A program made the translations under genes and the position numbers. This document shows, piece after piece, positions 22,248-33,860 of a stretch of 64,000 bases of DNA. How positions within the stretch are numbered: position 1 is the first letter of the stretch; each line of letters begins with the position of its first letter. The notes under the pieces are model-generated. The model made no database searches. It was not told the DNA's origin and worked only from the letters and a program-made list of their open reading frames with translations. The stretch comes from Coleophoma eucalyptorum (lineage: Eukaryota > Ascomycota > Leotiomycetes > Helotiales > Dermateaceae): positions 62,001 through 126,000 of the forward strand of contig JALRME010000023.1 of the NCBI GenBank assembly GCA_026120035.1, given 5' to 3'.

Positions 22248-22984
22248 ATTTGATATTAGATTACTAATTCCCATAATTAAAGACATGATCTACATGAACT
22301 TTGGACATTATCGACGGTTTTATGGATATTTTTCTCGAAATGAAGCCGTAGGAAATGTGGGTGTTGAATCAGATTTAGGTATCAAGCAGCTTGACCTCAA
22401 ATCAGGTCAAATTTTGAAGCCTGCAAAGATGAGAATACGATGATGAAATTGCGTAATACTGTGCAAGCAATGCATCGGAACAGGGCACTCATATGTTGAA
22501 TCCGACGACATGAGTTTAGAATTTTCGGAAGCTGCAAGATTCCTCGTTCTCTCTCGTCAACCTGTAAAAGGCTCAGGATTCTCATTTACTGGAGGCTATT
22601 ACAATCCATTTAATACAGAGTGAGATAATCCCAGAGAATCTTTAGAGAAATCGAATTCTCACTCATCAGCATCCAGCCTGGTGTCACTCTAGAACAGAAC
22701 ACGAGGCCTTGTCACATTGCTGTAGTCATTCTTCGGAAGCAATGTGCATCTAGCTTATTATGTTCAGCTTCTCTATTGCAGCCTGTCTTTAGATGCAATC
22801 ATAAATATTACATATGAAGACTCGCTCTTTCTGTTATGGATAGACGCTCTCTGCCGAACTTCCAGAGCTACTACTGACGCAGGACATCACTAAACTTTTA
22901 CAAAGCCTAAGTTTTTCGTTTACCTTGTGCACCGACCTATGATTATGAGGATATATATTTTCGTAACGCATACCCACCTCTTAC
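22248..22984. other. Decayed DNA between two solo LTRs
   Basis: Frames are broken by many stops; none is interpretable. It could hold remnants of an older element or gene. Confidence 0.45.
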
Positions 22985-23272
22985 CGTTGGTATACCTCTT
23001 ATTTCAACTGTAAAGACAGGTCAAAATCGTGAGATGAAAATGTAGATGATTCTTCTAAGTTAGTGTGATGGGGGCTTTATAGATGCACCAATTCTGTTTG
23101 TAGCACAGAATAGGTATCGATTAGACCTCCGTTGTAATACAATCATGGTGTTTGCATCCGAGTGCAAACACGGGAACATGCAGGTGGTGTAACGGTTCTC
23201 CAAACATATATGCACATGCGGGTGGTGTAGCGATATACCAACATATGCATGTGGTGTAACGATGTTCCAACA
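22985..23272 (-). mobile_element. Solo LTR with perfect 5-base target duplication, copy D
   Basis: The copy ends GATGTTCCAACA; its start is CGTTGG (consensus TGTTGG, so one T-to-C change) followed by a small deletion. CTTAC stands at 22980-22984 and again at 23273-23277. Internally it follows the 47689 copy, in the same orientation as copy C. Confidence 0.8.
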
Positions 23273-24252
23273 CTTACAATGAAATCAAAGAAGTTCGATT
23301 ATCGTAATTTCAAATAGACAATGGAAAGTCTCTATTCTCACACCGAGCCACATTGGCTCGATCTGGGAACTGAATTCGAAAATCTTACTTATCGTCAAAG
23401 CCAAAAAACAATAGAGCCTCCCTTCTTGTCTTTTGGGATATCTGATTGCCTGGCTATCCCATATTTCTCTGGGAAGCAACCTAGTTGGAAAATTCCCCTC
23501 TCGTCCTGAAGTACGTGCACAAGAGCATGACTTCCTATGGTCCCGAAATAGGTCATGGCGGACAGCAAGATGCACCTTGCTTTGGGATTTGACGAGGGCG
23601 CCTCGGCACTGTCGTTCCATCAGATATTTTTAACTCAAGCATGTGAGAAGACTATGTTCTGTTGTGACCCTAGACCCTTAGGGTTATAAATAATAAATCT
23701 TGGCTAGCTTGTGCAACGGCATTCCTGGTAATTGCATACTTGCTGACATCGTCATTCCATTCGACGACGCTAAACTGGACGTGGAATTTCGAAGTAAGCG
23801 CTGAACTGCGGGGAGCGCTGGCTCGTGGCGCTGGCTCGTCGGCGTGGAAGACGATCTTGGGGATGTTGCATCGGGCGAGAGCTGCTGGAGAGCTTGACTG
23901 CACCCTCAATCGCGTTGAGTAAGACGGTGGAGATCCTGTATCGACCAGAGCTCTCGAGGGGCCGAGGAAGGCGGGGGCTTGCGTAATTGGGTTGGAAAAG
24001 ATGGAGAGCGACGTCAGTAAAAAATAAGGCCGGTGTGAGGCACAGGCTTATATGTTTTATTGCAAAGGTTCGCTGAGCAGCCGAGATCTATACCTCGATT
24101 TGGGTATAGTATCGCTTAAGCTGAGGCTTGCTTATCCCATGTCCTATTTGCTAATATCCATTTCTCAAGAACTGTTCAATCCAAACAAAATTAATTTTTT
24201 CTGCTCTCTGAATCTCGTCAATCTCATCTCAAAAGTTTTCTCTCTTGTAACT
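23273..24252. other. Gene-poor region upstream of a regulator
   Basis: A GC-richer patch at 23740-23930 carries an open frame with ELRGALARGAGSSAW but no known motif. The last ~200 bases are the likely promoter of the next gene. Confidence 0.45.
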
Positions 24253-26490
24253 ATGGATAACACGCATTATCGAAGATCAAAGACTGGTTAGTTGCAGCCC
24301 CATCGCCAACATAGAATACGGACCCAATAACGAGACCTTTGCTAATTATTGGATTACCCAGGCTGCGTTACCTGTCGCAAAAGAAAAGTGCGGTGCGATG
24401 AGGCAAAGCCTATTTGCAAAGCATGTGACCGGTTGAGAGTCCCATGCTCTTTTGATACAGCATCTCGTGAGCAAGACTTCATTGCGCCTCAGAACCGAAA
24501 GACCAGATTCGGGTTTCGATTTGTTGATAGTACTCAAATTTGTCGCAAACGATCAACTGCAGCAAAATCTACTGTTTCTGCCAATAGGAAGAAGAATGGC
24601 CTCCAAGGAACCAATTCCAACACTGCTTTTTCACTACCTACTGCTATCGTCCAGGAAAAGAATCTACCATTTAGGAACACTGAGGATCATCCATTGGGTT
24701 CAGACAGCAGCAAAACTCCCAAGGATACAATATCCATGGTCCCATCCCCAGTTTTAACAGATTTTCTCACTCCAACTTCTGGAGACATATTTTCGTTTGA
24801 TCAAACGCCTCTTTCAGCCGAGTGGTCAAATGCAATCCCCTGGAACCTGTCAGCGCCGTATTCCTTCACCGGCATGAACGATTTCTACAACCAATATAAC
24901 CAAAACTTTCACGACAATGAGGATTGCTTAACGCTCCCCGTAAAGGCTTCTTCATTTTCCCAGACAGCGGTACTCGAATATGACCCAACAACACCCTTGA
25001 ATGCTGTACTTGCAGAGAACGTCTTCAAAGACCAGGATAAGATCGACGAACCGTTGAACCTTAGTATGGTTCTTAGTCCCTTCAATGACGCATGGCCGCC
25101 TGTAGCAGATCTCTTACCTGCATCGAATCTTAGTGCGACTTTCCCAATGCCGAATCAACTTTACAATCCTATATGGCGGACTGGCACGCAGATAAAGATG
25201 ATCCAAGATATATCATACAAAGGCGACGATACAATGGTCACCATAAAATCCAAAGATCGCGAACTAATCCAGCATTTCCTGAATGTGATGATTAGTTTTA
25301 TTAAACTCCGACGCTCAGGAAGCGACAATTTTTACAACCAAATCTTCACTAACCACGGACTATTTGAAGAAAAACTATTTGGGGCTATAATGGCATGGGC
25401 GGGTTTGCACCTAGCACAGACGAGAAATTTATCCACACAGGATGCTGAAACACGGTATCAGCATGTCAGCAGGCTACTATTTGAAGACACGCATCATGCT
25501 GAACATTTTGATACGACAATTCTCACTATCTGGTTTCTGCTTCAGTATGAATTACTTTCCGCCAATCGAGCAGATCGATTTTGTCTGCTCCTCAACCATG
25601 CCGCTGATATCATAGAAAATTTAGGCCAGCAATGGCTGGCAACCAGCGTTCCTCCTTTTATTACTTCGACCAGTGCTCGTATTCTCATCTGGCTAGGAAC
25701 CTATGATGTTCGAGCGGGACATTCTGGTTTCAAAGTTCGACTGCTACAGAGCTTAAAAAATAGCCGTCTGATTTATGGGCGCCTGGAGAGTCTTCCTTCG
25801 AACCAGTCTCTGGCTACAGTCCCAAAGATTTTACAAGATGGCTCCGAATCATTGATCTTAGATGTCAACTTATGTCTCCGTCTTAAGCTACAAGTAGACT
25901 GCCTAGGTGGCCGCGTAATGCAACAACGAGACTACTTAGATAATAGCGCAGAATGGCTATCTATAGAGCGCGATGCTATTGCGCTGGGAGCTGAGATTGG
26001 AAGCAACCCCGAATACCCCGTGGCGGTTGCTATTATGGATAATGATATGACTTGTAATCAATTCAACTGGTACTTGCTTATCGCAAGTTACTATGGACTA
26101 GTTATCACCTTTCACATATTTTCCCCCCACTTCTCAAAGCCAACATTCCTTGACGGCCAATGCTCTATGGGTGCCATGGTATGCAATATAATGAGTGCCG
26201 AAGATGCTGCAACGAGGATCATTAAAATAGCCCTTCGAGTTACGCAATGCCGACCAAAATCACCGCAGGGAATTTGGCCAAGGCTCCTCTTTCTTGCAGG
26301 CATAAAAACCAGGGATCCGATTTATCAAAGCTGGGTGATCAAGACTCTGGAGGAGGCCGAATGCTGGGGCGATAACCATAGGAAGACTAGGGTACTCCTT
26401 GAGCATGTTATCAGAAGGCAGGCAAGAAGTAAGACCAAGGTTGACTTCTTGGATGTTATGCGCGAGACCACAGGACATTTTATATTGTAA
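24253..26490 (+). CDS. Zn2Cys6 transcription factor, 2 exons, 720 residues
   Basis: Exon 1 (24253-24286) encodes only MDNTHYRRSKT plus one base; a 75-base intron follows; exon 2 is 24362-26490. Joining gives RRSKTGCVTCRKRKVRCDE, with cysteines at 13, 16, 23, 30, 33 and 40 in canonical spacing. A start inside exon 2 would need a TTG codon and lose the basic N-terminal arm, so the two-exon model is preferred. Residues ~45-290 are a Ser/Thr/Asn-rich linker; the remainder is a long helical regulatory domain with GAIMAWAGLHLAQ and a C-terminal block EECWGDN-like region followed by LLEHVIRRQ. The nearest downstream gene is the convergent SnoaL-like gene, 164 bases away. Confidence 0.88.
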
Positions 26491-26654
26491 TCTATGAATC
26501 ACAGTGCAGGTATTTGAGAATAGACCCTATTTTCCTAATCATACTTCTTCACCTAGCTTGAAACATGTCTTTTTTTGGAAACCCAACCGACTTTCACCAT
26601 GTTCTCTTCCAACCCTCAAGGGATTACCAACATCTGAGGAGGTGCAAACTCTGC

Positions 26655-27149
26655 TTATGTCTTTGCCTCTCTTAGCCGCTCTATCAACCCGTGCACATCA
26701 CCCAAGACCCACAGATCCCTAATCTTGCCTTCCTCAAATGTGAATATCGGAGCCCCATGCCACCAAACCAATTTCCCCGTTGGTGGATATCCAAAGAATT
26801 CCTTTGTGTGGTAACCGTGAAATCGAAGTTTCCCTGACACTCGGTTACCTTCTTCAATAAGTTCAAGGATATCAGATGTGTATAATGCTAAGATATCGGT
26901 AAGCCAACGGAGGTAAGTTATGAATTCGGCATGGCCTTTTAAGACGGGACCAAGGGAGCCGCGAAAGGTGAAGTCCGAATGACATAGATCTGGGAGGATG
27001 GATAGGTCGCCTTTGTCCCATAAATCAGCGTAGAATTTGTGGACAACATCTTTTTGTACATGAATATGGGACTTGGTGCTACTTAAAGTCATTGGTTTGA
27101 TTTCAGAGAGTTTGACAACTTCAACAGCTGGTTCAGACAAATCGGACAT
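26655..27149 (-). CDS. SnoaL-like (ester cyclase / NTF2-fold) protein
   Basis: Intronless, 164 residues. VVHKFYADLWDKGDLSILPD, a block with SDFTFRGSLGPVLKGHAEF, GYHTKEFFGYPPTGK and the final IRDLWVLGDVHGLIERL follow the SnoaL-like cyclase family in order. The FFGYPPTGK turn and the following WHGAPIF strand are characteristic. Such alpha+beta-cone proteins cyclise polyketide-like substrates or act on small acids; here the reaction is unknown. The first ~25 residues are outside the domain. It is cytosolic, and sits between two zinc-cluster regulators: tail to tail with one and head to head with the other across 842 bases. Confidence 0.85.
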   Translation of the reverse strand: MSDLSEPAVEVVKLSEIKPMTLSSTKSHIHVQKDVVHKFYADLWDKGDLSILPDLCHSDFTFRGSLGPVLKGHAEFITYLRWLTDILALYTSDILELIEEGNRVSGKLRFHGYHTKEFFGYPPTGKLVWWHGAPIFTFEEGKIRDLWVLGDVHGLIERLREAKT

Positions 27150-27991
27150 GTTTCAAAGTATAATAATGTGATCTCAATAAATTTCAGCTATTGACGCGAG
27201 GTGCGATTCCAATGGTTTCCCATCTTATTTATACCCGAAATTTAGTTGCGCTTGAAGAATAAGGTGCAGGTTTTCCGAGTAACCCGGAATGGCAAGTCTC
27301 CTGCCGAGAGTGAGAGTATATTACCTCGTTGGGAGATATATCGGCAACGAAAATTCATCGCTTCCTTGGTAAGTCATGTCTTTGATACAAACCCTGTCAA
27401 ACTAAGATTACTTAAGGACATCATCTGAGAATAGCTTTTCTCTCAAAGTCGGAAAACAAGCTCCGCTGTCTCATCTGAGTCTTTTTTCAACAAACCCAGC
27501 TGTTCATTCGAAACGGATACAAAAGACCTCTATCTCCATCTTCAATTCTCAATAAAAGACAACACATCCTTACCATGGAAGCATAAGCTGATTAATAAAA
27601 ATTTTTAGTAAATTCACATTCTCTTGGTTAAAGCAATTCACGGCTATAATAGGGTCGCTGAAGACCTTGAGTCTTCAACTACTTCAGGTCCCCAAAGTCT
27701 ATAATTTGCTACTTTGCCACTGCTCTATAGGCTACGCAGTACTCTTTACTCTGCAATGCGCTAGTGCTTTTTGAGGGCATACGCATTCTCTACGCTGACT
27801 GGTGCGTCTCCAGACCCCATAACCTTTTCTCCGTGCGGGGTTTTTTTTCTCTACCGATCCATGGATGCGGCAACGTTAATTACCTCAACCCCAACATACG
27901 CCCATCATCTATAGTAGCATTGGGTTTCAGTTGTAACTCACGGCATAACAGTCTAAATAAATTTACCTTTATTCGAAGGCCGTAGCCAGTG
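27150..27991. promoter_or_regulatory. Divergent promoter between SnoaL-like gene and regulator
   Basis: 842 bases between diverging start codons. It is AT-rich with pyrimidine tracts, for example TTTTTTTT near 27841. No gene is visible. Confidence 0.45.
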
Positions 27992-30427
27992 ATGACTCGT
28001 AGCAGGAACGTGCGAAGCTATCGCGCGTGCCAACGCTGTCGTCGCCGAAAATTACGATGCGAACAGTAAGGTTGCTCTGGTGCTGCAATTCTCCGGTGTT
28101 AGCTTCGCTAAACTGGAACAGACATACCACGGCTCCTGGTGATGCTCAAACTTGCCTTGGATGCTATCGTGCGAGAGAGAAATGTTTACCTGCTGGATCC
28201 CGACGCGGAGGGAATCATACATATTCTCGAAAACCCCACGAAAGTCAACTACCAGCCATACCACATGAAACACCTTCACCAGTTTCCGATTCTCACATCC
28301 ATCCTGGGAGCACAACCCCAAGGGGACCTATGTTTCTGTGTGATGCAGGACAGAATTCGCGTTCCAGTCGTTCCGATCCCTCCATATATGCCGAGTTGAA
28401 AAATCCAGGCGATGCTCTTCAAATTCTTGGGATAATGGCAACAAGCGATCAGAGTAATTCTTTTCGAGGTAGCAGCAGTGCCGTAGCTGCTATCTTGCCT
28501 TCCTGCGTATACAGTGGCCATGACCCAGAAAGAGAAACGCCTCAATACCGAATCGATTCTCCCACCCAAAGCCGACCTGCCCCAAATAGCTCCGAATTCA
28601 CAGAATCAGTATTCCTGGTCAATCAAGTTCTAGGTGTTGCTATGGCTAGCCAATTAGTGGCGCAGTAAGTCATTGTTTGTCCCTACCTTACATCTTCCTT
28701 CATCTCGTCTAAGTCTTTGCTTTGTAGTTATGCCGAGAATTATCATCCGTATGCACCACTGGCATCGAAAAAAGTACTTGATCCTCTCAATATTCGTACA
28801 ACGGCAACCGAAGAGCCATTCTTACTCACAGCTATCTTAACGATATCATCTAAAGACGAGAACGGGTTTGGGGATGTCCATCGGCAGTGTTGGCGTTCTT
28901 TAAAGCGACAAATGCTAGATCTTCTTTTAGCTGTTCCATCGACCCTGCAAGTAGGATCAGTTGAAGCCCTCCTTCTCTTATCGGATTGGGTGCCTTACAG
29001 TGGAGATGAACTTGGCTCTTCTTCTGGTTTACAGCACAGAAATCTCAGCACTTTTGAAGATAATATGGCTTGGTCTTTGATCGGTCAGGCAGTCCGATAT
29101 GCATATCTCCTTCGCTTAGACTTAGCTTCCTTTCGAGAAAAAGTGCCAGGTGAGTCTCAGGAATTGGAAGATAGGAAACGCCTGGCATGGATCTGTAGGT
29201 TTTCCAAATTTTACTATCCAAGAATGAGAACAAAACTCAATAGCTTTAGTTGTGTATATTGCCGATAGGCAAATATCGGTTCGAATGGGGCAATCCTTCT
29301 GGTCTCGGGGACCATCCTTGTCAACCAGGTTTACAGAGGACGACTTTCCTAGTCTACAACTGACTGCAGATGCCCAACACGACTATGCATGTGTTTTACA
29401 AGCCACGATTGATCTTACTCAATTGATGCATAATGTGCAGGACGTGCTCTACTCGTCTAAGGCACGAACTGCCCAGATGATGTTCTTAGGTGATTATAAC
29501 CGATACCTCGATGACTTCCGTCAATCATTATCGACATGGCAAGAAAATTGGGGCAATCTGACTACATCGCCGAAATTGAAAAGTACTCTAAGGATTTTAC
29601 ATGAATATATTCGACTCTATGTCAATGCCTTCTCGCTGCAGTCTCTTCTTACCAGAGCATGCCATGAAAATTCTACAATTAGGACGGACCGCTCTTTCTG
29701 CTTATTTCCACGAGGTATTATGGGCTCGCCCGACGGGGTCTATATATTTGAAGCAATTCATGCTGCTAGGAACATTCTTGCTATCATGATAGAAACGGAT
29801 CCTATAATACATGTTCGCTATATGCCAACGCGAATCTATATGTAAGTCTCCAAATTTACACTCAGCCAGCGAGAACTCAAAATTCTGCTAAATACCGAAC
29901 ACAGTTATACTATATACTCAGCAGTGTTCTTACATAAGGCTTATGTATTTGGGGCTTTTCCGACAAGAGAGGAAGAAGATGAGATCCGTAATCTCGTCCA
30001 TAAATATATTGGTATCTTAAAGGATGCAGCAACGAATAATGCTCACAATGGATATCGATATAGCAAACTTTTAGAAACTCTGTGGTTTCCAAGTGGGTCT
30101 GAATCTTTATATCAGAGTAGTGGGCAAGTGGGAGAAGCTTTGGACGAAACTCGGGACATAGATTTCCACAACATAACTCTCCCGGTTGAGCATCTCGATT
30201 TCCCAACCGCTAGAAACCACGACGATGACGAAAATAAAAATCATAATGCTCCTCAAAGGGAAAGAGCTTTGCAGGTATTAGATAATGATATCGATAAACT
30301 CAACAACCTGGATCCTTTCTGTCCTTGGCTGAATATGAACACACCACTCATGGATATGGGTCTGGATACAAATATTGACGTAAACACTTGGATGAATAAT
30401 ATCTTTAGTGGGCAAGCTAATCAATAA
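27992..30427 (+). CDS. Zn2Cys6 transcription factor with Fungal_trans domain, 5 exons
   Basis: Exons 27992-28065, 28122-28664, 28728-29194, 29250-29841 and 29905-30427 give 732 residues; introns are 55-63 bases and all phases close. Cysteines 13, 16, 23, 36, 39 and 46 form the cluster, but the central loop (residues 24-35) has 12 residues, the upper end of the known range, and is entered by intron 1. The regulatory domain shows LVNQVLGVAMASQLVAQHY-like and IGQAVRYAYLLRL blocks and FVYIADRQISVRMGQSFWSRG, typical of fungal-specific TF domain (nit-4/xylanolytic type). The acidic, Asn-rich C-terminus may activate transcription. It is divergent from the SnoaL-like gene and 1 kb upstream of a TauD-type dioxygenase in the same direction; these are its plausible targets. 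Confidence 0.88.
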
Positions 30428-31439
30428 AAGAAGTTGATGCTCCTGCTTTTCGTAAATGATACCCTTGGCTAGTACTAAACCTCCAACCACATAATGATAA
30501 TTCATGTAGTGCAGCTACCTGAATGGTTTCTTCTCGTGCAACTGACATAACCCCACCCCCTTCCCTGTAATATGATTGCTATTGAGCATCGGTGGTTGTG
30601 ATGTATTTGCTTTCATTTTCACAATGGCACCATAGTATGCCAGCACCAAAAGAGAGTACTGCCTTTATGCGTTACTTCGACGATTTCTACGATGGAAACC
30701 CTACAGCTAAAAATGACACGAACTGAAATAGGAAGAGTAAACGTTTAAAAGGCTCAATTTGTGAGCTTATGATCCATATCCATTCTTCAAGGCTTTTATG
30801 TCATGCATTCCGTGTTGGAATAGTGGGTAATTACGTTGATGAGTAAGCGCTTGGCCATTCTGTGGTGAATGAGAGAGGCGGAGTAGACTCGTCAGCAAGT
30901 GGTGATATTGTATCTTTGAGGAGTCTGGGAAGCCAGTCACTGTTGGTAATGATCTCTATGCGTGTGTACCGCATCACAGCCTACAAAACTTTTCAAACGT
31001 TAACTGCCAAAGCCTAGCGCTCGAGGGGGCCATGCTGATCATATTGGGTACCCCACTTTCTAGCTCCTACAAAATCCTGGGAGTAAAAAAATATATTCCG
31101 GGTTACCTAACTTCGTACGTATCCACTAGGAATCCAGGACCGGAGAGGAGATTTTGTCACGTGCATATCATGGCTATAGACGGGACGGGCATCGACATGC
31201 TGATGTCTTCGCCTGGGTATAGACGGACAGAAGATTATTGCGAAAGTACGCATCGTCTTACACCCGGGAACAAAGTCGCCACTTGAATTCAATACATAAA
31301 TAGAGATATTTCGATGGATCCTAAGAAAAAGTATCCGAATCAATCTTTACTCGGTCTGTTCTTCTGATTTGTAGCATAACATCACTTTAACCTATCGGAC
31401 TCTAACCTCGTAAAGTTGAAAGACGCATAAATTGAAAAT
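30428..31439. other. Intergenic region upstream of the dioxygenase
   Basis: No convincing gene. The 84-codon frame at 31032-31286 has no family features. Confidence 0.5.
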
Positions 31440-32545
31440 ATGGGAGACACATCCTCTGCAAATGGAATTGGTCCTGGTCTAGTCACAATCAGACCGCTCC
31501 ATCCTACGTTTGGTGCAGAACTCAGTGGTGTGGACTTCTCAGTCCCGCTATCAGACAATATTTTTGAGGAGGTACACGCTGCAATTGCAAAAGTACGCTA
31601 TAAAGCCATCTGTTAAGTGGTTCTTTACACAAATTATCATGTTCTGATTTAGATCTCACTGTAGTATGGCTTCGTCGTGTTTCGGGCGACAACGCTCAAC
31701 GATGAAGGTCATATTGCCTTTAGCAGGCAATTTGGAGAGCTTGACGACATTAAGCCATATAAGGCCGGGGGCCGTCAGCAGCGGCTCAAATATGATGAAC
31801 TTTTTGATGTCAGCAATGTTGACGTTGATGGGTCAATTTTGGATCCAGACACAGCTCGAGGGCAGTCGAACAGGGTAAACTTTTCACATTAGTCAACTTT
31901 TACCAAAGGTATTCTCTAATCGTGGAAATGTCTATAAAGGGAAACGGTCTATTCCATGTAGATTCAAGCTTCAATCCCCGCCGAGCAAGCTATTCGCTTT
32001 TACTTGCCCACGAGTTACCCCCGCAGGGGATGGGAGGGCATACAGCTTTTGCCGACACCCGTGCGGCATATGATGATCTTCCACAAGATCTAAAGGAAAG
32101 GCTCTTGGCTGAAGATTATATCGCATGTCATTCTATGTTTCATTCCCGGAAATTGGCTGCACCTGGTTTTTTTGCCGATTTAGAACCCGAGAGATTTCCC
32201 ATGGGAAGACACCGGCTTGTTCAACGCCATGAATCATCTGACAGAATGAATCTATACATTGCAGCGCATGTACATCACATCGAGGGATTGGATTTAGAGG
32301 AATCAAAAGCTCTGCTTGATCGCCTTTTCTCAATCTCAACACAACCTTCGAATGTGGTGGAAATCTTGTGGGAATCACCTGGTGATCTGGTCATCTGGGA
32401 TAATACCTGTACTATGCATCGAGCTGTTGGCGGCCCGTTTCTTCGCCAGTATAGGAGGGATATGCGGCGAACCACTGTTCATGATGCAAGTTCCCAGGCT
32501 TGGGGGTTAAATGAGCATACCGATGAAAGACAGGGCTTGCCATAA
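31440..32545 (+). CDS. TauD/TfdA-type alpha-ketoglutarate-dependent dioxygenase, 3 exons
   Basis: Exons 31440-31592, 31665-31874 and 31940-32545 give 322 residues. The Fe(II) triad is visible: HVDSSF (His-x-Asp) just after the QSNRGNGLF junction, and the distal histidine in TMHRAVGG. The 2-oxoglutarate-binding arginine is in RDMRRTTVHD. FRATTLNDEGHIAFSRQFG is the family's N-terminal block, and SYSLLLAHELPPQG its substrate-side strand. The sequence is closest in type to fungal 2,4-D/alpha-ketoglutarate dioxygenase-like proteins. It would oxidise a small acidic substrate while decarboxylating 2-oxoglutarate, in the cytosol. Intron 2 has an earlier possible acceptor at about 31908, but only the acceptor at 31939 restores the conserved SNRGN junction. 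Confidence 0.88.
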
Positions 32546-33236
32546 AAGAATAGGCGGTAGCTCTTTAAAAGAATCCTAGCCTCATTTGAGCTTATGAACA
32601 ATAAACAATTCTCATCTAGTTGGAAAAATTTATTAAGTCCAAAGTCATGTTTAAATCATAAGGTACCTTGTTATATTCAATCAATACTGGCGGAGGAAAA
32701 TAGATAGAGAATACGACTGTCTATAATAAAGTTGTAATTATTTGGCCATCTTCAAACCCTCCACTGTAAGCGTAGAACTTGTCTCAAGCATAGCGGTCTG
32801 TTTTACTAAGCCCATGGTTTACATATTGGCAGACCCAGAGTTATTAGAGTGGTAATTGAGTTGACTGCAGTTTTGCATGGGGTGAACTATGGCCTAAGGC
32901 TACCTCAAAGAATATAAACTAGAAACCCGGTCTCGTAAGTGGGATGCTAAATGTGTGAGTCATACAACTCTTTCCTCTCCATCTCCGAGCCTCTTATTCC
33001 AGCTATTCCAGTGAACAACCAGAACAGGTGCATTCCCTACTAATTTCAAGTTCACCGTGCCTCATAGTTATAACTCTAGAGCTCAATACCCGTCACCTGA
33101 CCAGATATTATTCTCCACGTGCTATCAAAATCACACACACATACAGCCTCCTGGCTTTACCTATATCATTATCATTTCTCTCTCAGGCTCTCGCTTCCCA
33201 GCCCAGGTGGAGCCATTGCTTCAATCAGAATTTCAA
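32546..33236. other. Intergenic region upstream of the acetyltransferase
   Basis: This is AT-rich, then pyrimidine-rich from about 32965 onward, as in fungal promoters and leaders. The open frame to the next gene extends upstream to 33057 but has no ATG before 33237. Confidence 0.5.
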
Positions 33237-33860
33237 ATGCTACCAAAAGCTCAAATCACATCCTCAAACTCGCCCGAATACCGCCATCGTCTTGCGGACA
33301 TCAGTTCCCGAGCATGCTTCTCCGACCCCCTAAATATGCTCTTCCAACGCGATAAGTTCGGTCCTTCGGCCCAAGTCACACTTGAAAACATCTACAAATC
33401 TACCCTCTACCGTATCGAAACGAAAGTCGGCCTCGGTTCCTCCATCGTCGAAGCTGACAATTTCGCTGCTGTTGCGTGCTGGGAACCTCCAGGAGCAGTT
33501 CGTCCCAATCATAACGTTGAAGAACTTAGAGAAATGATAAAGGAGACGCCAATCTATGCTGCTTTTATTCAGGACATTGAAGCTACGAAGACTGAGTGTT
33601 TAGGAGAGGATCAGGGGTGTTGGCAGCTTAGTTTGATGGCGAGGGATCCGTTGAGAACGAGTAAGGGGGCGGTAAGGGCGATTATTGAACCATTTTTGCA
33701 GAGGGCGAAAGAGGACAGGTTGCCGATTTGGTGTGTTGCGGGAAATGAGAGGGCGAGGGATGTGTATGCTTATTTTGGTTTTGAGGTTGTGAAAGTGGTT
33801 TATTCAGGGGAGGAGATGGTGAAAACTTGGTGTATGGTGTGTAATTGGCCGATTCAATGA
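33237..33860 (+). CDS. GNAT-family N-acetyltransferase
   Basis: With the first in-frame ATG (33237) the protein has 207 residues, normal for this fungal family; a longer start at 33057 would be GTG and adds Pro/Ser-rich, leader-like sequence. The N-terminus has SSRACFSDPLNMLFQRDKFGP, followed by NFAAVACWEPPG. The acetyl-CoA-binding core is CWQLSLMARDPLRTSKGAVRAI, followed by LPIWCVAGNERARDVYAYFGF, the classic GNAT strand-helix pair. It should transfer an acetyl group to a small amine or similar; the substrate is unknown. The 3' end is followed by gene-free DNA. Confidence 0.82.
   Translation: MLPKAQITSSNSPEYRHRLADISSRACFSDPLNMLFQRDKFGPSAQVTLENIYKSTLYRIETKVGLGSSIVEADNFAAVACWEPPGAVRPNHNVEELREMIKETPIYAAFIQDIEATKTECLGEDQGCWQLSLMARDPLRTSKGAVRAIIEPFLQRAKEDRLPIWCVAGNERARDVYAYFGFEVVKVVYSGEEMVKTWCMVCNWPIQ

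Noticed and set aside
8086..32545. Classical secondary-metabolite gene cluster
   Set aside because: No PKS, NRPS, terpene or DMATS backbone gene is present; small enzymes and regulators alone do not make such a cluster.
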